This document shows, piece by piece, positions 33,833 through 41,225 of a DNA stretch of 64,000 bases. This DNA comes from Geoglobus acetivorans (GTDB taxonomy: Archaea; Halobacteriota; Archaeoglobi; Archaeoglobales; Archaeoglobaceae): positions 1,802,328-1,866,327 of the forward strand of contig NZ_CP087714.1 of NCBI RefSeq assembly GCF_039641995.1, in the 5' to 3' direction. Position numbers and translations under genes: made by a program. Each line of letters starts with the position of its first letter. The stretch's first letter is position 1. The notes under the pieces are model-generated. The model had not been told where the DNA came from. It did no database searches and worked only from the letters and a program-made list of their open reading frames with translations.

Positions 33833-34885
33833 GTGAACAGCATATATCTTCCTCTCCACTACGGGAAGGCTCCATACTGGCTGCTGAACAGAATGAAAAA
33901 ACTCGCAAAGCCAATTTTAACGCTGATAATTCAGGAGTATGGTGAGAGGGAGGTTATCAACAGGCTTTCCGATCCAATATTCTTCCAGAGCTTTTCAAAC
34001 GTGCTTGGCTTTGACTGGAATTCCTCCGGTTCAACCACAGTCCTGACAGGTGTTCTGAAAAGCGTCCTCAACACAGACGAATTCGATTTGAGGATCGCCG
34101 GTGGAAAGGGCGGCAATGCCCTGAAAACTGTTGAGGAGATAGAAAAGTTTGCCAGCGAGCTTGGAATTGGTGAGAGAAAAAAATTCGAGCTTATACGGGC
34201 GAGCAGGCTTTCAGCAAAGCTTGACAGCGCTGCTCTGCAGGACGGGTACGACCTGTACCACCACACCATTGTCTTCACCAGAAAACACTTCGTTGTAATC
34301 CAGCAGGGGATGAATGAGAGCCTGAGAATGGCGAGAAGATATCACCTTAAAGATGCCAGCATCATTGAACCGCATTCCGGAATAATTACCCAGAGGTTCG
34401 AAAACAGCGTTATGGACTTGACCGCCGAAAATAGCGAGGAAGCAAGAAAAACAATCCTCGACATCGTCAATGACGGAACATACAGGTTTGATTTTTCGAA
34501 AATGCTCTCAATGGTGAAATACCGGGAATCGCTTGTCCCAAAGAGAGTGGACTGGAAGGCTCTTGAAAAGGCATACAGCCTCCAGCCCGACAGGTTTGAG
34601 GACCTGTTGCTGGTAAAGGGCGTTGGAAAAGGTGCAATCAGAGCGCTTGCACTCATAGCCGAGCTTGTTTACGACACAGAATACAGCAAGAAAGACCCGG
34701 CAAAGTTCAGCTTCGCCCTCGGAGGGAAGGATGGGGTACCATTTCCGGTTAACAGAAGAGATTACGATTCTGTGATTGAGTTCATGGAGGATGCAGTTAG
34801 GCAGGCGGAACTTTCCGACTTTGAAAAAAGGTCGCTGCTTGAAAGACTGGCTAAACTTTCACTCTCCCGAAGTAAAACCCGCTGA
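33833..34885 (+). CDS. DUF763 family protein
   Basis: The 350-residue protein begins IYLPLHYGKAPYWLLNRMKKLAKPI and contains RIAGGKGGNALKT, YHHTIVFTRKHFVVIQQGMNE and a helix-hairpin-helix-like LLLVKGVGKGAIRALALIAEL. These match DUF763, an archaeal and bacterial family with a probable link to DNA or RNA and no assigned reaction. Translation starts at GTG 33833. The 3' end overlaps the convergent phosphoesterase by 35 bases. Confidence 0.82.
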   Translation: MNSIYLPLHYGKAPYWLLNRMKKLAKPILTLIIQEYGEREVINRLSDPIFFQSFSNVLGFDWNSSGSTTVLTGVLKSVLNTDEFDLRIAGGKGGNALKTVEEIEKFASELGIGERKKFELIRASRLSAKLDSAALQDGYDLYHHTIVFTRKHFVVIQQGMNESLRMARRYHLKDASIIEPHSGIITQRFENSVMDLTAENSEEARKTILDIVNDGTYRFDFSKMLSMVKYRESLVPKRVDWKALEKAYSLQPDRFEDLLLVKGVGKGAIRALALIAELVYDTEYSKKDPAKFSFALGGKDGVPFPVNRRDYDSVIEFMEDAVRQAELSDFEKRSLLERLAKLSLSRSKTR

Positions 34886-35462
34886 TCGTGAAAACATCGA
34901 ACTCCCTCACGTAACCAAAGATGAAACCTGCAGGCTTTTCAACATTCACTGCTGTTGAGCTGCACAGTTCATTGAAGGCCGGCATTACAATAATTCTTTT
35001 ACCATCTAATTCACCGAAGAGCCAGGCTCTCTCCTTGTGTCCGGAGATGTAGTCCCTGATAAGCACCGCAGGGTGCGAATGTCCGAGAATTAATGTTTCC
35101 GCATCCCGCATCTCTTCAAACTCCTTGTGTCCGTGTGTGATGGTGGCATTCCCGACCTCAACAGAATCGTGGACCTCGTGAATCTCGTGAAGCAGACCAT
35201 CGTGATTTCCTCTGAGGAGCAACAATTCGGAAACGTGTTCTTCGATCTCGCCTATTATTTTATCCACATGTTTGAGCTCGTACTTTCCGAGGCTGTGCTT
35301 GAAATCACCATTGATAACGAGCCTCTCGGATTTGCTCGAGAAAACAACTTCAAGTATTTTGTCTTTGATGCTGAAGTCAGGAAAACCCAGAATTCCCAGA
35401 TGTATGTCTGCAATGACCAGTGTTTTCCCCAGTTTTATCGCTCCGCTTTCAGAGACCTTCAT
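34851..35462 (-). CDS. Calcineurin-like metallophosphoesterase
   Basis: The metal ligands of the family are visible: IADIHLGILG, VINGDFKHSLG, LLRGNHDGL, THGHKE and ILGHSHPAVLI. Such archaeal ICC-like proteins of about 200 residues are probably nucleases or phosphodiesterases. The start overlaps the end of the DUF2240 gene by four bases (ATGA), so the two are expressed together. The substrate is unknown. Confidence 0.85.
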   Translation of the reverse strand: MKVSESGAIKLGKTLVIADIHLGILGFPDFSIKDKILEVVFSSKSERLVINGDFKHSLGKYELKHVDKIIGEIEEHVSELLLLRGNHDGLLHEIHEVHDSVEVGNATITHGHKEFEEMRDAETLILGHSHPAVLIRDYISGHKERAWLFGELDGKRIIVMPAFNELCSSTAVNVEKPAGFIFGYVREFDVFTISGFYFGRVKV

Positions 35463-35977
35463 TTTTTGAATATTTCTTCCTCCACTTCATCTATATAGTT
35501 TCTCACGTCAATACCATTTTCCAGAGCGTAGAGTACTGCAACAACCTCCCCATCGAGAATATTTCCAAGCTCCATCTGCCTCGTGTTTATTTCTCTGATC
35601 ACATCAGCCCTATCCCTTCCAAGCCTGAGGGATATTTCGTCCAGCAGTCTCTCAAATACATCCTCACTTCTGAATATTCTGTTCACATCCGGTTTGAATC
35701 CGGGAGGTACGTCAATGTCATCGATGCTGAAAGAGGGAGTCAGCAGACCGTCCTCTTCGCCGAGCAGCCCCTTTTTCTCTGCAAGATCAACGACCTTTTT
35801 GCTTGTTTCATGCGAGAAATACTTGAGATCGAACGAGAGCGTGTATGTCAGTTCCTTCCTGTCCATTTTTTTCTTGCCCTTCGACCTGAACGCAGATGCA
35901 ATCGTTGGTTTGAGCATCGAATCAATTTCAGGTTGCTGGAAGATAATACTTACGATGCCTTTATAAATTTGAAACAT
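35459..35977 (-). CDS. DUF2240 family protein
   Basis: The 172-residue protein fits DUF2240: a winged-helix-like N-terminal part (KELTYTLSFDLKYFSHETSKKVVDLAEKKGLL), then GLLTPSFSIDDIDVPPGFKPD and an all-helical, Glu-rich C-terminus. It may bind nucleic acid, but no function is assigned. It is divergent from pyrK (11-base gap) and co-transcribed with the phosphoesterase. Confidence 0.75.
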   Translation of the reverse strand: MFQIYKGIVSIIFQQPEIDSMLKPTIASAFRSKGKKKMDRKELTYTLSFDLKYFSHETSKKVVDLAEKKGLLGEEDGLLTPSFSIDDIDVPPGFKPDVNRIFRSEDVFERLLDEISLRLGRDRADVIREINTRQMELGNILDGEVVAVLYALENGIDVRNYIDEVEEEIFKK

Positions 35978-35988
35978 AACCTCAGGCT

Positions 35989-36684
35989 ATGTTCACGCTC
36001 AGAATCCGAAAGGTTGTTCACCACTCCGGAAGAGTGGCAACGCTTTACTTCTCTTCACCACTAAACTCGTATCCTGGTCAGTTCATAATGCTGAACGTTT
36101 TTGATATGGAGGAGATTCCCCTCAGTCTTTCCTCCAGCAGCAGTGTAACCGTCAAGGCCGTTGGTGAGACGACACGGAAGCTTGTGGAGTTCAGCGGCGG
36201 TGAGCTTGTGGGCATAAGGGGTCCGTTTGGCAGACCGTTCACACCTTCGAAGAAAGCCCTGATCGTTGCCGGAGGGATAGGAATTGCCCCGATGCTGTAT
36301 CTGTATGAATATCTCAGAACATGTGATGCAAAAATCAGGGTGATATACGGTGGTAAAACGGCTGAAGACATGATATTTCCGGACAGGTTCGATGATTCTG
36401 TTATCCTCACTGAGGACGGGTCTCTCGGAGAAAAGGGCACTGTAACTGACGCACTGGCAGGAGAGGATTTTGAAAGGTACGAGAGAATTTACGTGTGCGG
36501 TCCAGAAGGGATGATTGACGCCGTGGTTAAAATCCTTGATGAGAACAATAGCCTCCATAAAGCCGAAATCTCGCTTGAAAGATACATGAAATGCGGAATT
36601 GGGGTATGCGGTTCGTGCGTTCTCGAAAATGGATTGAGGGTCTGCGCAGATGGCCCGGTATTCAGCGGCAGGGATTTGAAATAA
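35989..36684 (+). CDS. pyrK: Dihydroorotate dehydrogenase electron-transfer subunit PyrK
   Basis: This flavin/iron-sulfur subunit links PyrD to NAD in pyrimidine synthesis. It has a ferredoxin-reductase-like FAD domain (PGQFIMLNVF, IPLSLSSSSS, GIRGPFGRPF), an NAD domain (LIVAGGIGIAPMLYLYEYL, YVCGPEGMID) and C-terminal [2Fe-2S] cysteines (MKCGIGVCGSCVLENGLRVC). The usual Arg of the RPxS FAD motif is Ile here. The 231 residues are normal. PyrD is not in the window. Confidence 0.9.
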   Translation: MFTLRIRKVVHHSGRVATLYFSSPLNSYPGQFIMLNVFDMEEIPLSLSSSSSVTVKAVGETTRKLVEFSGGELVGIRGPFGRPFTPSKKALIVAGGIGIAPMLYLYEYLRTCDAKIRVIYGGKTAEDMIFPDRFDDSVILTEDGSLGEKGTVTDALAGEDFERYERIYVCGPEGMIDAVVKILDENNSLHKAEISLERYMKCGIGVCGSCVLENGLRVCADGPVFSGRDLK

Positions 36685-36686
36685 AA

Positions 36687-37499
36687 TTAAAAGAGGATAT
36701 CAAGAGGTGGTTTTTTCAGAATCCCTCTTTCTTCAGCCATGTCGAAGAGGGTCTCAATGGCCTTGACGACGTTTTCGGGCATCTTGTACGTGTACTCATT
36801 CACGTACATCATCGCAAACCTCTTTGTGGTCTCGAAGTCCATCCCTCTCGAGTACTTCATGGCGTAGTCCGTGGCCTCGTCAGGGTTTTTGAGGGCATAC
36901 TCTATGCTGTCCTGCATCGCTTTGAGAAATTTCTTCTGCAGCTCTTCAGGAACCTTCCTCGAGATGACGTTAACGCCAAGTGGCATTGGAAGAGAGGTCT
37001 TCTCCTTCCACCACTCCCACAGGTCAAGCACCTTTACGAGGCCATGTCTCTCGTAGGTGATCTGGCCCTCGTGTATCAGCAGGCCCGCATCAACCTCTCC
37101 AGACTTTACGGCGTCGATTATCCTGTCGAACCTCATTTCGACCGGTTCGTAATCGCTTACAGCCAGCTTCAGATAAAGACTTGCCGAGGTGTATTTACCC
37201 GGAATGGCTATCCTTCTGCCTTCAAGCTCGATGCCATCTCCTGCAACAACAATCGGACCGTATCCATCTCCAACACTTGCACCGGCTGAAAGGATTCTGT
37301 ATCTGTCGCTCAGGTATGCGTAAGCGTGAACTGAGAGAGCGGTAACCTCTATGTTCTCCTGAAACGCCCGTTTGTTCAGACTCTCTATGTCCTCGATAAT
37401 GTGTTCGACCTCGAAATCGAGTGGAATCCTGCCCTCCATCATTGCATAGAACATGAATGCATCGTCTGCATCTGGTGTATGAGCAACTCTGAGTTTCAT
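36687..37499 (-). CDS. mqnD: 1,4-dihydroxy-6-naphthoate synthase MqnD
   Basis: MqnD opens the cyclic futalosine product to 1,4-dihydroxy-6-naphthoate in the alternative menaquinone pathway. The substrate-binding-protein fold shows VAHTPDADDAFMFYAM, ALSVHAYAYL, GYGPIVVA, RIAIPGKYTSASLYLKL, AGLLIHEGQITY and LPMPLGVNVISRK. The 270-residue length is standard. A TATA-like AATATATCC lies about 25 bases before the ATG at 37499, so the message is probably leaderless. The pathway supports quinone-linked respiration fed by the Vht hydrogenase. Confidence 0.92.
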   Translation of the reverse strand: MKLRVAHTPDADDAFMFYAMMEGRIPLDFEVEHIIEDIESLNKRAFQENIEVTALSVHAYAYLSDRYRILSAGASVGDGYGPIVVAGDGIELEGRRIAIPGKYTSASLYLKLAVSDYEPVEMRFDRIIDAVKSGEVDAGLLIHEGQITYERHGLVKVLDLWEWWKEKTSLPMPLGVNVISRKVPEELQKKFLKAMQDSIEYALKNPDEATDYAMKYSRGMDFETTKRFAMMYVNEYTYKMPENVVKAIETLFDMAEERGILKKPPLDILF

Positions 37500-37529
37500 G
37501 ATCGTGAGAGGAGCGAAGGATATATTACT

Positions 37530-37802
37530 TTATCTCATAAAACGTGGGTATTCGTCCTGGGTTTTCAGAATCGCTCCAGCACTGAAGAGGCCTGAATTAT
37601 CAACCTGAATCTCGCAATTACCTGATTTTCCAATTACAGGTTGATTCAGCTCCACGCAGAACATATCATGACTAAAACTTATAAATACTGTCTGTCCGGC
37701 GTCCAGGTTTTCTGCAAACCCACCATCTTTCGAAAAATCACCAAAAAGTTTATCTATTACTCCCGACCATAAATTTAAATTGGGGGTGCCGGAATAATCG
37801 TT
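37530..37802 (-). pseudogene. Orphan open frame without a start codon (gene fragment)
   Basis: Between mqnD and the next gene the minus strand keeps a frame open for 90 codons, from after a TAA at 37803-37805 to TAA at 37530-37532, without any ATG, GTG or TTG. The translation (LWSGVIDKLFGDFSKDGGF, then NLDAGQTVFISFSHDMFCVE, ending KTQDEYPRFMR) looks like true coding sequence with normal codon use. I do not recognise the family. It appears to be the 3' end of a gene that has lost its front, or is frameshifted at the inverted repeat just upstream. The mqnD promoter overlaps its last codons. Confidence 0.35.
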
Positions 37803-37847
37803 TTATCAACGATGCCGCCGCCACCGATAAGTTTTATTGGCACCCCC
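37782..37847. repeat. Strong imperfect inverted repeat with inner hairpin
   Basis: GGGGGTGCC (37782-37790) is exactly repeated as its complement GGCACCCCC (37839-37847), and AATAA/TTATT pairs just inside. Within the loop ATCGTTTTATCAACGAT can form a second perfect 6-base stem. On either strand this would fold as a long stable structure. GC content is far above the AT-rich surroundings. It may be a structured RNA, a mobile-element end or a recombination scar. Confidence 0.5.
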
Positions 37848-38072
37848 CTATAGTGTTTATAGATATGGTTGCTTTATCCGAACTGTTTTTTGTTTGTTAT
37901 ATTTTAATTTTTAATTGTTTTATATCTTCTATGAGATAATTAATCTGGTGCTTTGAATCTTGTTGTCATATCATTTAGTTGAAGTAATCTACATTAGAGC
38001 ATATATTATCTCTCGATTTCTTTCGAAAAGTAAATATACCAGGATTTCCTATGTTATATCAGACTAACAATA
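37848..38072. other. AT-rich gene-free stretch ahead of the motility region
   Basis: These 225 bases contain no convincing reading frame on either strand and many stops. A TATA-like TATGTTATATC at about 38051-38061 lies just before the small winged-helix gene. Apart from that promoter I see no feature. Together with the orphan frame and the inverted repeat it forms a 570-base boundary between household genes and the motility region. Confidence 0.5.
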
Positions 38073-38420
38073 ATGATGAGGATGTGGGGTGTTGGTGCAG
38101 TGATATCGCCTCAAGAAATGATGGTATTAAGCCAGTTTGAGAGTAAAGAACTTGAAATTTTCAAGGGGATTCTGAAAACAATCTCAAAAAGAGGAGTTCC
38201 AGAAATACTATTCTGTCTAAAACGAGGGGAGAAAAAATTTTCGCAGATTATGTTTGAAACCCGTCTAAACCCCGGCGTTCTTGGCAGACATCTAAAGGAA
38301 TTGAAGTCCTTGAATATGGTCGATAAGGATGGTGATTACTACTTCCTTACAGATGTAGGAATTGGTGCTATTGAAATCTTGGAAGATTTGAAGAGATTAG
38401 CGGCATTAATCGGGAATTGA
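38073..38420 (+). CDS. Small winged-helix transcription regulator
   Basis: The 115-residue protein has a winged-helix fold of the HxlR/ArsR kind: EIFKGILKTISKRGVPEILFCLKRGEKKFSQIMFETRL, the recognition region NPGVLGRHLKELKSLNMV and a wing ending DYYFLTDVGIGAIEIL. No ligand or metal cysteine is visible. The TATA box 15-25 bases before the first ATG suggests a leaderless message, and a later ATG at about residue 16 is possible. Its place at the edge of the chemotaxis/archaellum region makes it a candidate local regulator. Confidence 0.65.
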   Translation: MMRMWGVGAVISPQEMMVLSQFESKELEIFKGILKTISKRGVPEILFCLKRGEKKFSQIMFETRLNPGVLGRHLKELKSLNMVDKDGDYYFLTDVGIGAIEILEDLKRLAALIGN

Positions 38421-38445
38421 ATTGTTCTTTTTAACAAATTTTGGT

Positions 38446-38495
38446 ACGGTGCCCAACCACAACATCGCGGAATCATGTGGTGGTGCCGTTTTTTT
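38446..38495 (+). terminator. Hairpin plus T-run terminator
   Basis: The two arms pair over 14 base pairs (ACGGTGCC and ACCACA with TGTGGTGG and TGCCGT), with a 2-base bulge, two G-U pairs and a 14-base loop. A run of seven T follows directly (38489-38495). This is the layout of an intrinsic terminator, unusually well formed for an archaeon, 26 bases beyond the regulator stop. Confidence 0.6.
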
Positions 38496-38568
38496 GTATA
38501 TTGCAATTGCCTTCATCCATGAGCAAAATTTAAGTAGGATAGTGTGATGTTATTAACTCTGATAGAAT

Positions 38569-38784
38569 ATGAAAAGTATGGCCACATTGGGTATTATCTC
38601 GCTCATCGTAATCAGTATCGTTTTTATAATGTATCATCAGATTCTTTCGGAAGATGACGCAAGTATGCCTGCATCCTTGAAAGAAACGAACCATATTTTG
38701 AAAAGTATGGCAAAAGTGTTCATCTTGATAGTCCTTATGATTCTTCTAATTGTGGTTGCCATAAGTTTACTGTTCAGAACCTGA
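38569..38784 (+). CDS. Small two-helix membrane protein
   Basis: The 71-residue protein has two hydrophobic helices (LGIISLIVISIVFIMY and VFILIVLMILLIVVAISLLF) joined by a polar loop of about 25 residues with an EDDAS stretch. I do not recognise it. A weak TATA-like region lies in the upstream gap. It sits between the regulator and the hemerythrin gene and may be co-regulated with either. Confidence 0.45.
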   Translation: MKSMATLGIISLIVISIVFIMYHQILSEDDASMPASLKETNHILKSMAKVFILIVLMILLIVVAISLLFRT

Positions 38785-38824
38785 ATTGTGTGCAAACTAT
38801 GTAACACACAAGTTATTTTAATTA

Positions 38825-38842
38825 ACTTTCAGGTCTGAAAGT
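38825..38842. promoter_or_regulatory. Perfect 18-base palindrome upstream of the hemerythrin gene
   Basis: ACTTTCAG-GT-CTGAAAGT is a perfect dyad (8-base arms). It lies directly before the TATA-like AAAATTTAAG (38843-38852), which is about 50 bases ahead of the hemerythrin ATG. Position and symmetry suggest the operator of a dimeric regulator controlling hemerythrin expression. Confidence 0.5.
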
Positions 38843-38898
38843 AAAATTTAAGACCTCGAACTTGAGCCAGAATAGTGTAAGTATCGGGGGTAACGAGC

Positions 38899-39306
38899 AT
38901 GGCGTTGATCACGTGGAATGAAAGTTTCAGTGTCAACATTAGGGAGATAGATGAACAGCATAAGAAGCTTGTTTCCATGATAAATAGACTGCATGACGCA
39001 ATGCTTGAAGGAAAGGGAAAGGAAATTATGGGTGAATTGCTGAACGATATGGTTGAATACACGATAACTCATTTTTCAACAGAAGAAAAACTTATGAAAC
39101 AACATAACTATCCAGGGTATGTTAAGCACAAGGCGGAACATGAACTTTTTGTATCAAAAGTTGGTGAGTTCAAGGAAAAGTATGAAAAGGGACAGCTGGC
39201 ATTAACTATGGAAGTCCTCAGTTTTTTGAAAAGCTGGTTAACAAATCACATCCTCAACTCCGACAAGAAATATGGACCTTTTTTCAACAACAAAGGAATT
39301 TACTAA
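38899..39306 (+). CDS. Hemerythrin-like O2-binding protein
   Basis: The 135-residue four-helix protein keeps the bacteriohemerythrin diiron ligands: NIREIDEQHKKLV, the HFSTEEKLM pair, HKAEHELFV and the last ligands in WLTNHILNSDKKYG. Such proteins bind O2, or store and deliver it or iron, and are often linked to taxis receptors. It stands beside the chemotaxis operon on the other strand. GGGGGT precedes the ATG, and an operator-like dyad lies upstream. Confidence 0.88.
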   Translation: MALITWNESFSVNIREIDEQHKKLVSMINRLHDAMLEGKGKEIMGELLNDMVEYTITHFSTEEKLMKQHNYPGYVKHKAEHELFVSKVGEFKEKYEKGQLALTMEVLSFLKSWLTNHILNSDKKYGPFFNNKGIY

Positions 39307-39345
39307 CAATTTTTGTATTCTCGAGGTATCGCCCTTCAGCAGGTA

Positions 39346-40149
39346 TTATATTTTCTGATACACTTTGTCCTTTAGATTGATACATTTAAATTTATTATTG
39401 AACTCTGAAGGTAGAGTTTCACTTTTACCAATGATCAGGTAACCTCTGCTTACAAGAGCGTTGTAGAAGTCATTGAATATCTTGGATTTTTGCGAATCAT
39501 TGAAATATATGATTACATTCCGGCAAAAAATTCCATCAAGATATCTGGACACAGGGGTATCAGTGGTCAGGTCATGTCTTTTGAACCTGATATGTTTCTT
39601 CAGAAAACTTTTCACCCGATATCCATCGTCTTCCTTTTCGAAATATTTGTAAAGGAGCGCCTTATTCAGATTTTTCAATTGTGATGCGTCATAATATCCT
39701 TCTTTTGCCTTTTCTAAAGAATCCAAATCAATATCTGTTGCATATATTGTGAACAACCAGTCGCTGCCGAGAGCTTCATAGATGCATATTGCAATGCTGT
39801 ATGGCTCCTCACCATTTGAGCATCCAGCGCTCCAAAAACGTAGCATGTTACTTTTAACCTTGAGTTTTCTGTTAGCAATATCTGGCAACACCATATCCAT
39901 GAAAAACTTGAATGGAGTTACGTCTCGCATGAATTCTGTTACATTTATGGCAATAGTATTAATCAACTCTTCAATCTCTTTTTTACCGTTTTTTCTGAGA
40001 AAACTGAGGTATTCTTCAAACGTTTTGTTTCCCGTAGCTTTCATTCTCAGCTCAATACGCCTTTTTAAGTAACTCTCTCTGTACTGATTTAAGTCTATGC
40101 CTGATTGTTTTGAGATATAGTTTATTAACATCTTGAATGCTATATCCAT
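39346..40149 (-). CDS. cheR: Chemotaxis protein methyltransferase CheR
   Basis: CheR uses S-adenosylmethionine to methylate glutamates of taxis receptors. The N-terminal helical domain (YRESYLKRRIELRM) is followed by the methyltransferase domain with EFMRDVTPFKFF, FWSAGCSNGEEPYSIAIC and the later DGIFCRNVIIYF. The 267-residue size is normal. It is the last gene of the nine-gene chemotaxis operon and overlaps cheD by ten bases. Confidence 0.95.
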   Translation of the reverse strand: MDIAFKMLINYISKQSGIDLNQYRESYLKRRIELRMKATGNKTFEEYLSFLRKNGKKEIEELINTIAINVTEFMRDVTPFKFFMDMVLPDIANRKLKVKSNMLRFWSAGCSNGEEPYSIAICIYEALGSDWLFTIYATDIDLDSLEKAKEGYYDASQLKNLNKALLYKYFEKEDDGYRVKSFLKKHIRFKRHDLTTDTPVSRYLDGIFCRNVIIYFNDSQKSKIFNDFYNALVSRGYLIIGKSETLPSEFNNKFKCINLKDKVYQKI

Positions 40150-40616
40150 AATTCTACACCGTTGCTGTATTTAACGAGCATTTTCCCACTATCTGTATAA
40201 AAGTAGACAGATCTTCCAACATCACCACCAACGTCTTCAGAAACGATCTTTATACCTTGACTCTCAAGAATATTTTTTATTGCATCAACGTTTCTATCAC
40301 CTATTTTGAGCAAATTCATGTTCATGTGTTTGAATATTTGTGCTCCTCCGGCCAGTTTTGCGACAATATTGCGTTCTTTGCTACCAAGTCGCTTCATTGC
40401 ACTGAGCATCATCTCCACTGCATGGTCTGCATATTTTGCGCTTTTGACGGTTCCATTTTTGGAGCTCGGAAGCATAACATGTGCCAGACCTCCAACCTTG
40501 TTGTACGGGTCGTACAGTGCAAGACCGATACAGGAGCCTAACCCTATGGTTTTCAGTACTGCCAGCCCTTTTACAACTCTGAACTCGCCTATGCCTATTA
40601 GGTGTTCGTGGATCAT
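40140..40616 (-). CDS. cheD: Receptor deamidase CheD
   Basis: CheD deamidates receptor glutamines and is a partner of CheC. The catalytic Cys and His lie in IGLGSCIGLALYDPYN and GGLAHVMLPSS, and AKLAGGAQIF and NIVAKL are typical. The 158 residues are normal. The ATG overlaps the cheC stop (ATGA), and this gene order is common in archaeal taxis operons. Confidence 0.93.
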   Translation of the reverse strand: MIHEHLIGIGEFRVVKGLAVLKTIGLGSCIGLALYDPYNKVGGLAHVMLPSSKNGTVKSAKYADHAVEMMLSAMKRLGSKERNIVAKLAGGAQIFKHMNMNLLKIGDRNVDAIKNILESQGIKIVSEDVGGDVGRSVYFYTDSGKMLVKYSNGVELWI

Positions 40617-41221
40617 TTTACCATCTCTAATAGCTGCATTATGTATTCAAAGAATTTTTCAGTTGGAATCAACATTAAGAAAATGTTTACAGTATTGTCC
40701 TGATCAACCAAGTCAGTTTCGAAAATTATTAGGTTATCAGTTTTATCAGCAATCTGTGCAAGGAGAGCATCAATGACAGCAACAGAATAATCTTTGGCAT
40801 AGCTGGGTGGTGTGGGGATTAACACAGTATCGAGCATGTTCGCAATCCCATCACAGAAATGAGATGCGAGAATGTTTGAGATTTCCATTATTGTGGATTC
40901 GACCATGCTTTCATCACTTGAATCTCCTATCAACAGTTCGGCGAGCTTGTTTGGAGAATCCTGAGGAAATATCATGTACAGAAACCCAGAATTATCGTTA
41001 TCCATCGTGCTAAGCCCCACGACAGTTCCAACCACTATCTCATCTGGTTTTATGACTTTATCCAAATTTGAAAACTTCAATAAATATACCTCTGGTACCG
41101 TTATGTTTATCGGTCTGCCAAGCATCGTGGCCAAGGCAGTAGATGCGTTCCCAACACCGATATTGCCCATCTCTCTTAAAATGTCAAGTTCTTCATTTGT
41201 CAGATTTTCAAACTTGGACAC
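40613..41221 (-). CDS. cheC: CheY-phosphate phosphatase CheC
   Basis: CheC dephosphorylates CheY-P. Both active-site helices are present: ILREMGNIGVGNA and TIMEISNILASHFCDGI each carry the conserved Glu and Asn. I start at the GTG at 41221 because GGGGGGTGAAAAT, which includes the cheA stop, precedes it. The open frame extends a few codons upstream into cheA. Length 202 residues is normal. Confidence 0.93.
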   Translation of the reverse strand: MSKFENLTNEELDILREMGNIGVGNASTALATMLGRPINITVPEVYLLKFSNLDKVIKPDEIVVGTVVGLSTMDNDNSGFLYMIFPQDSPNKLAELLIGDSSDESMVESTIMEISNILASHFCDGIANMLDTVLIPTPPSYAKDYSVAVIDALLAQIADKTDNLIIFETDLVDQDNTVNIFLMLIPTEKFFEYIMQLLEMVK

Positions 41222-41225
41222 ATTT

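Noticed and set aside
38446..38489. The 14-base-pair hairpin as a tRNA or snoRNA
   Set aside because: No cloverleaf, no anticodon or T-arm sequence and no C/D box pair. The following T-run fits a terminator.
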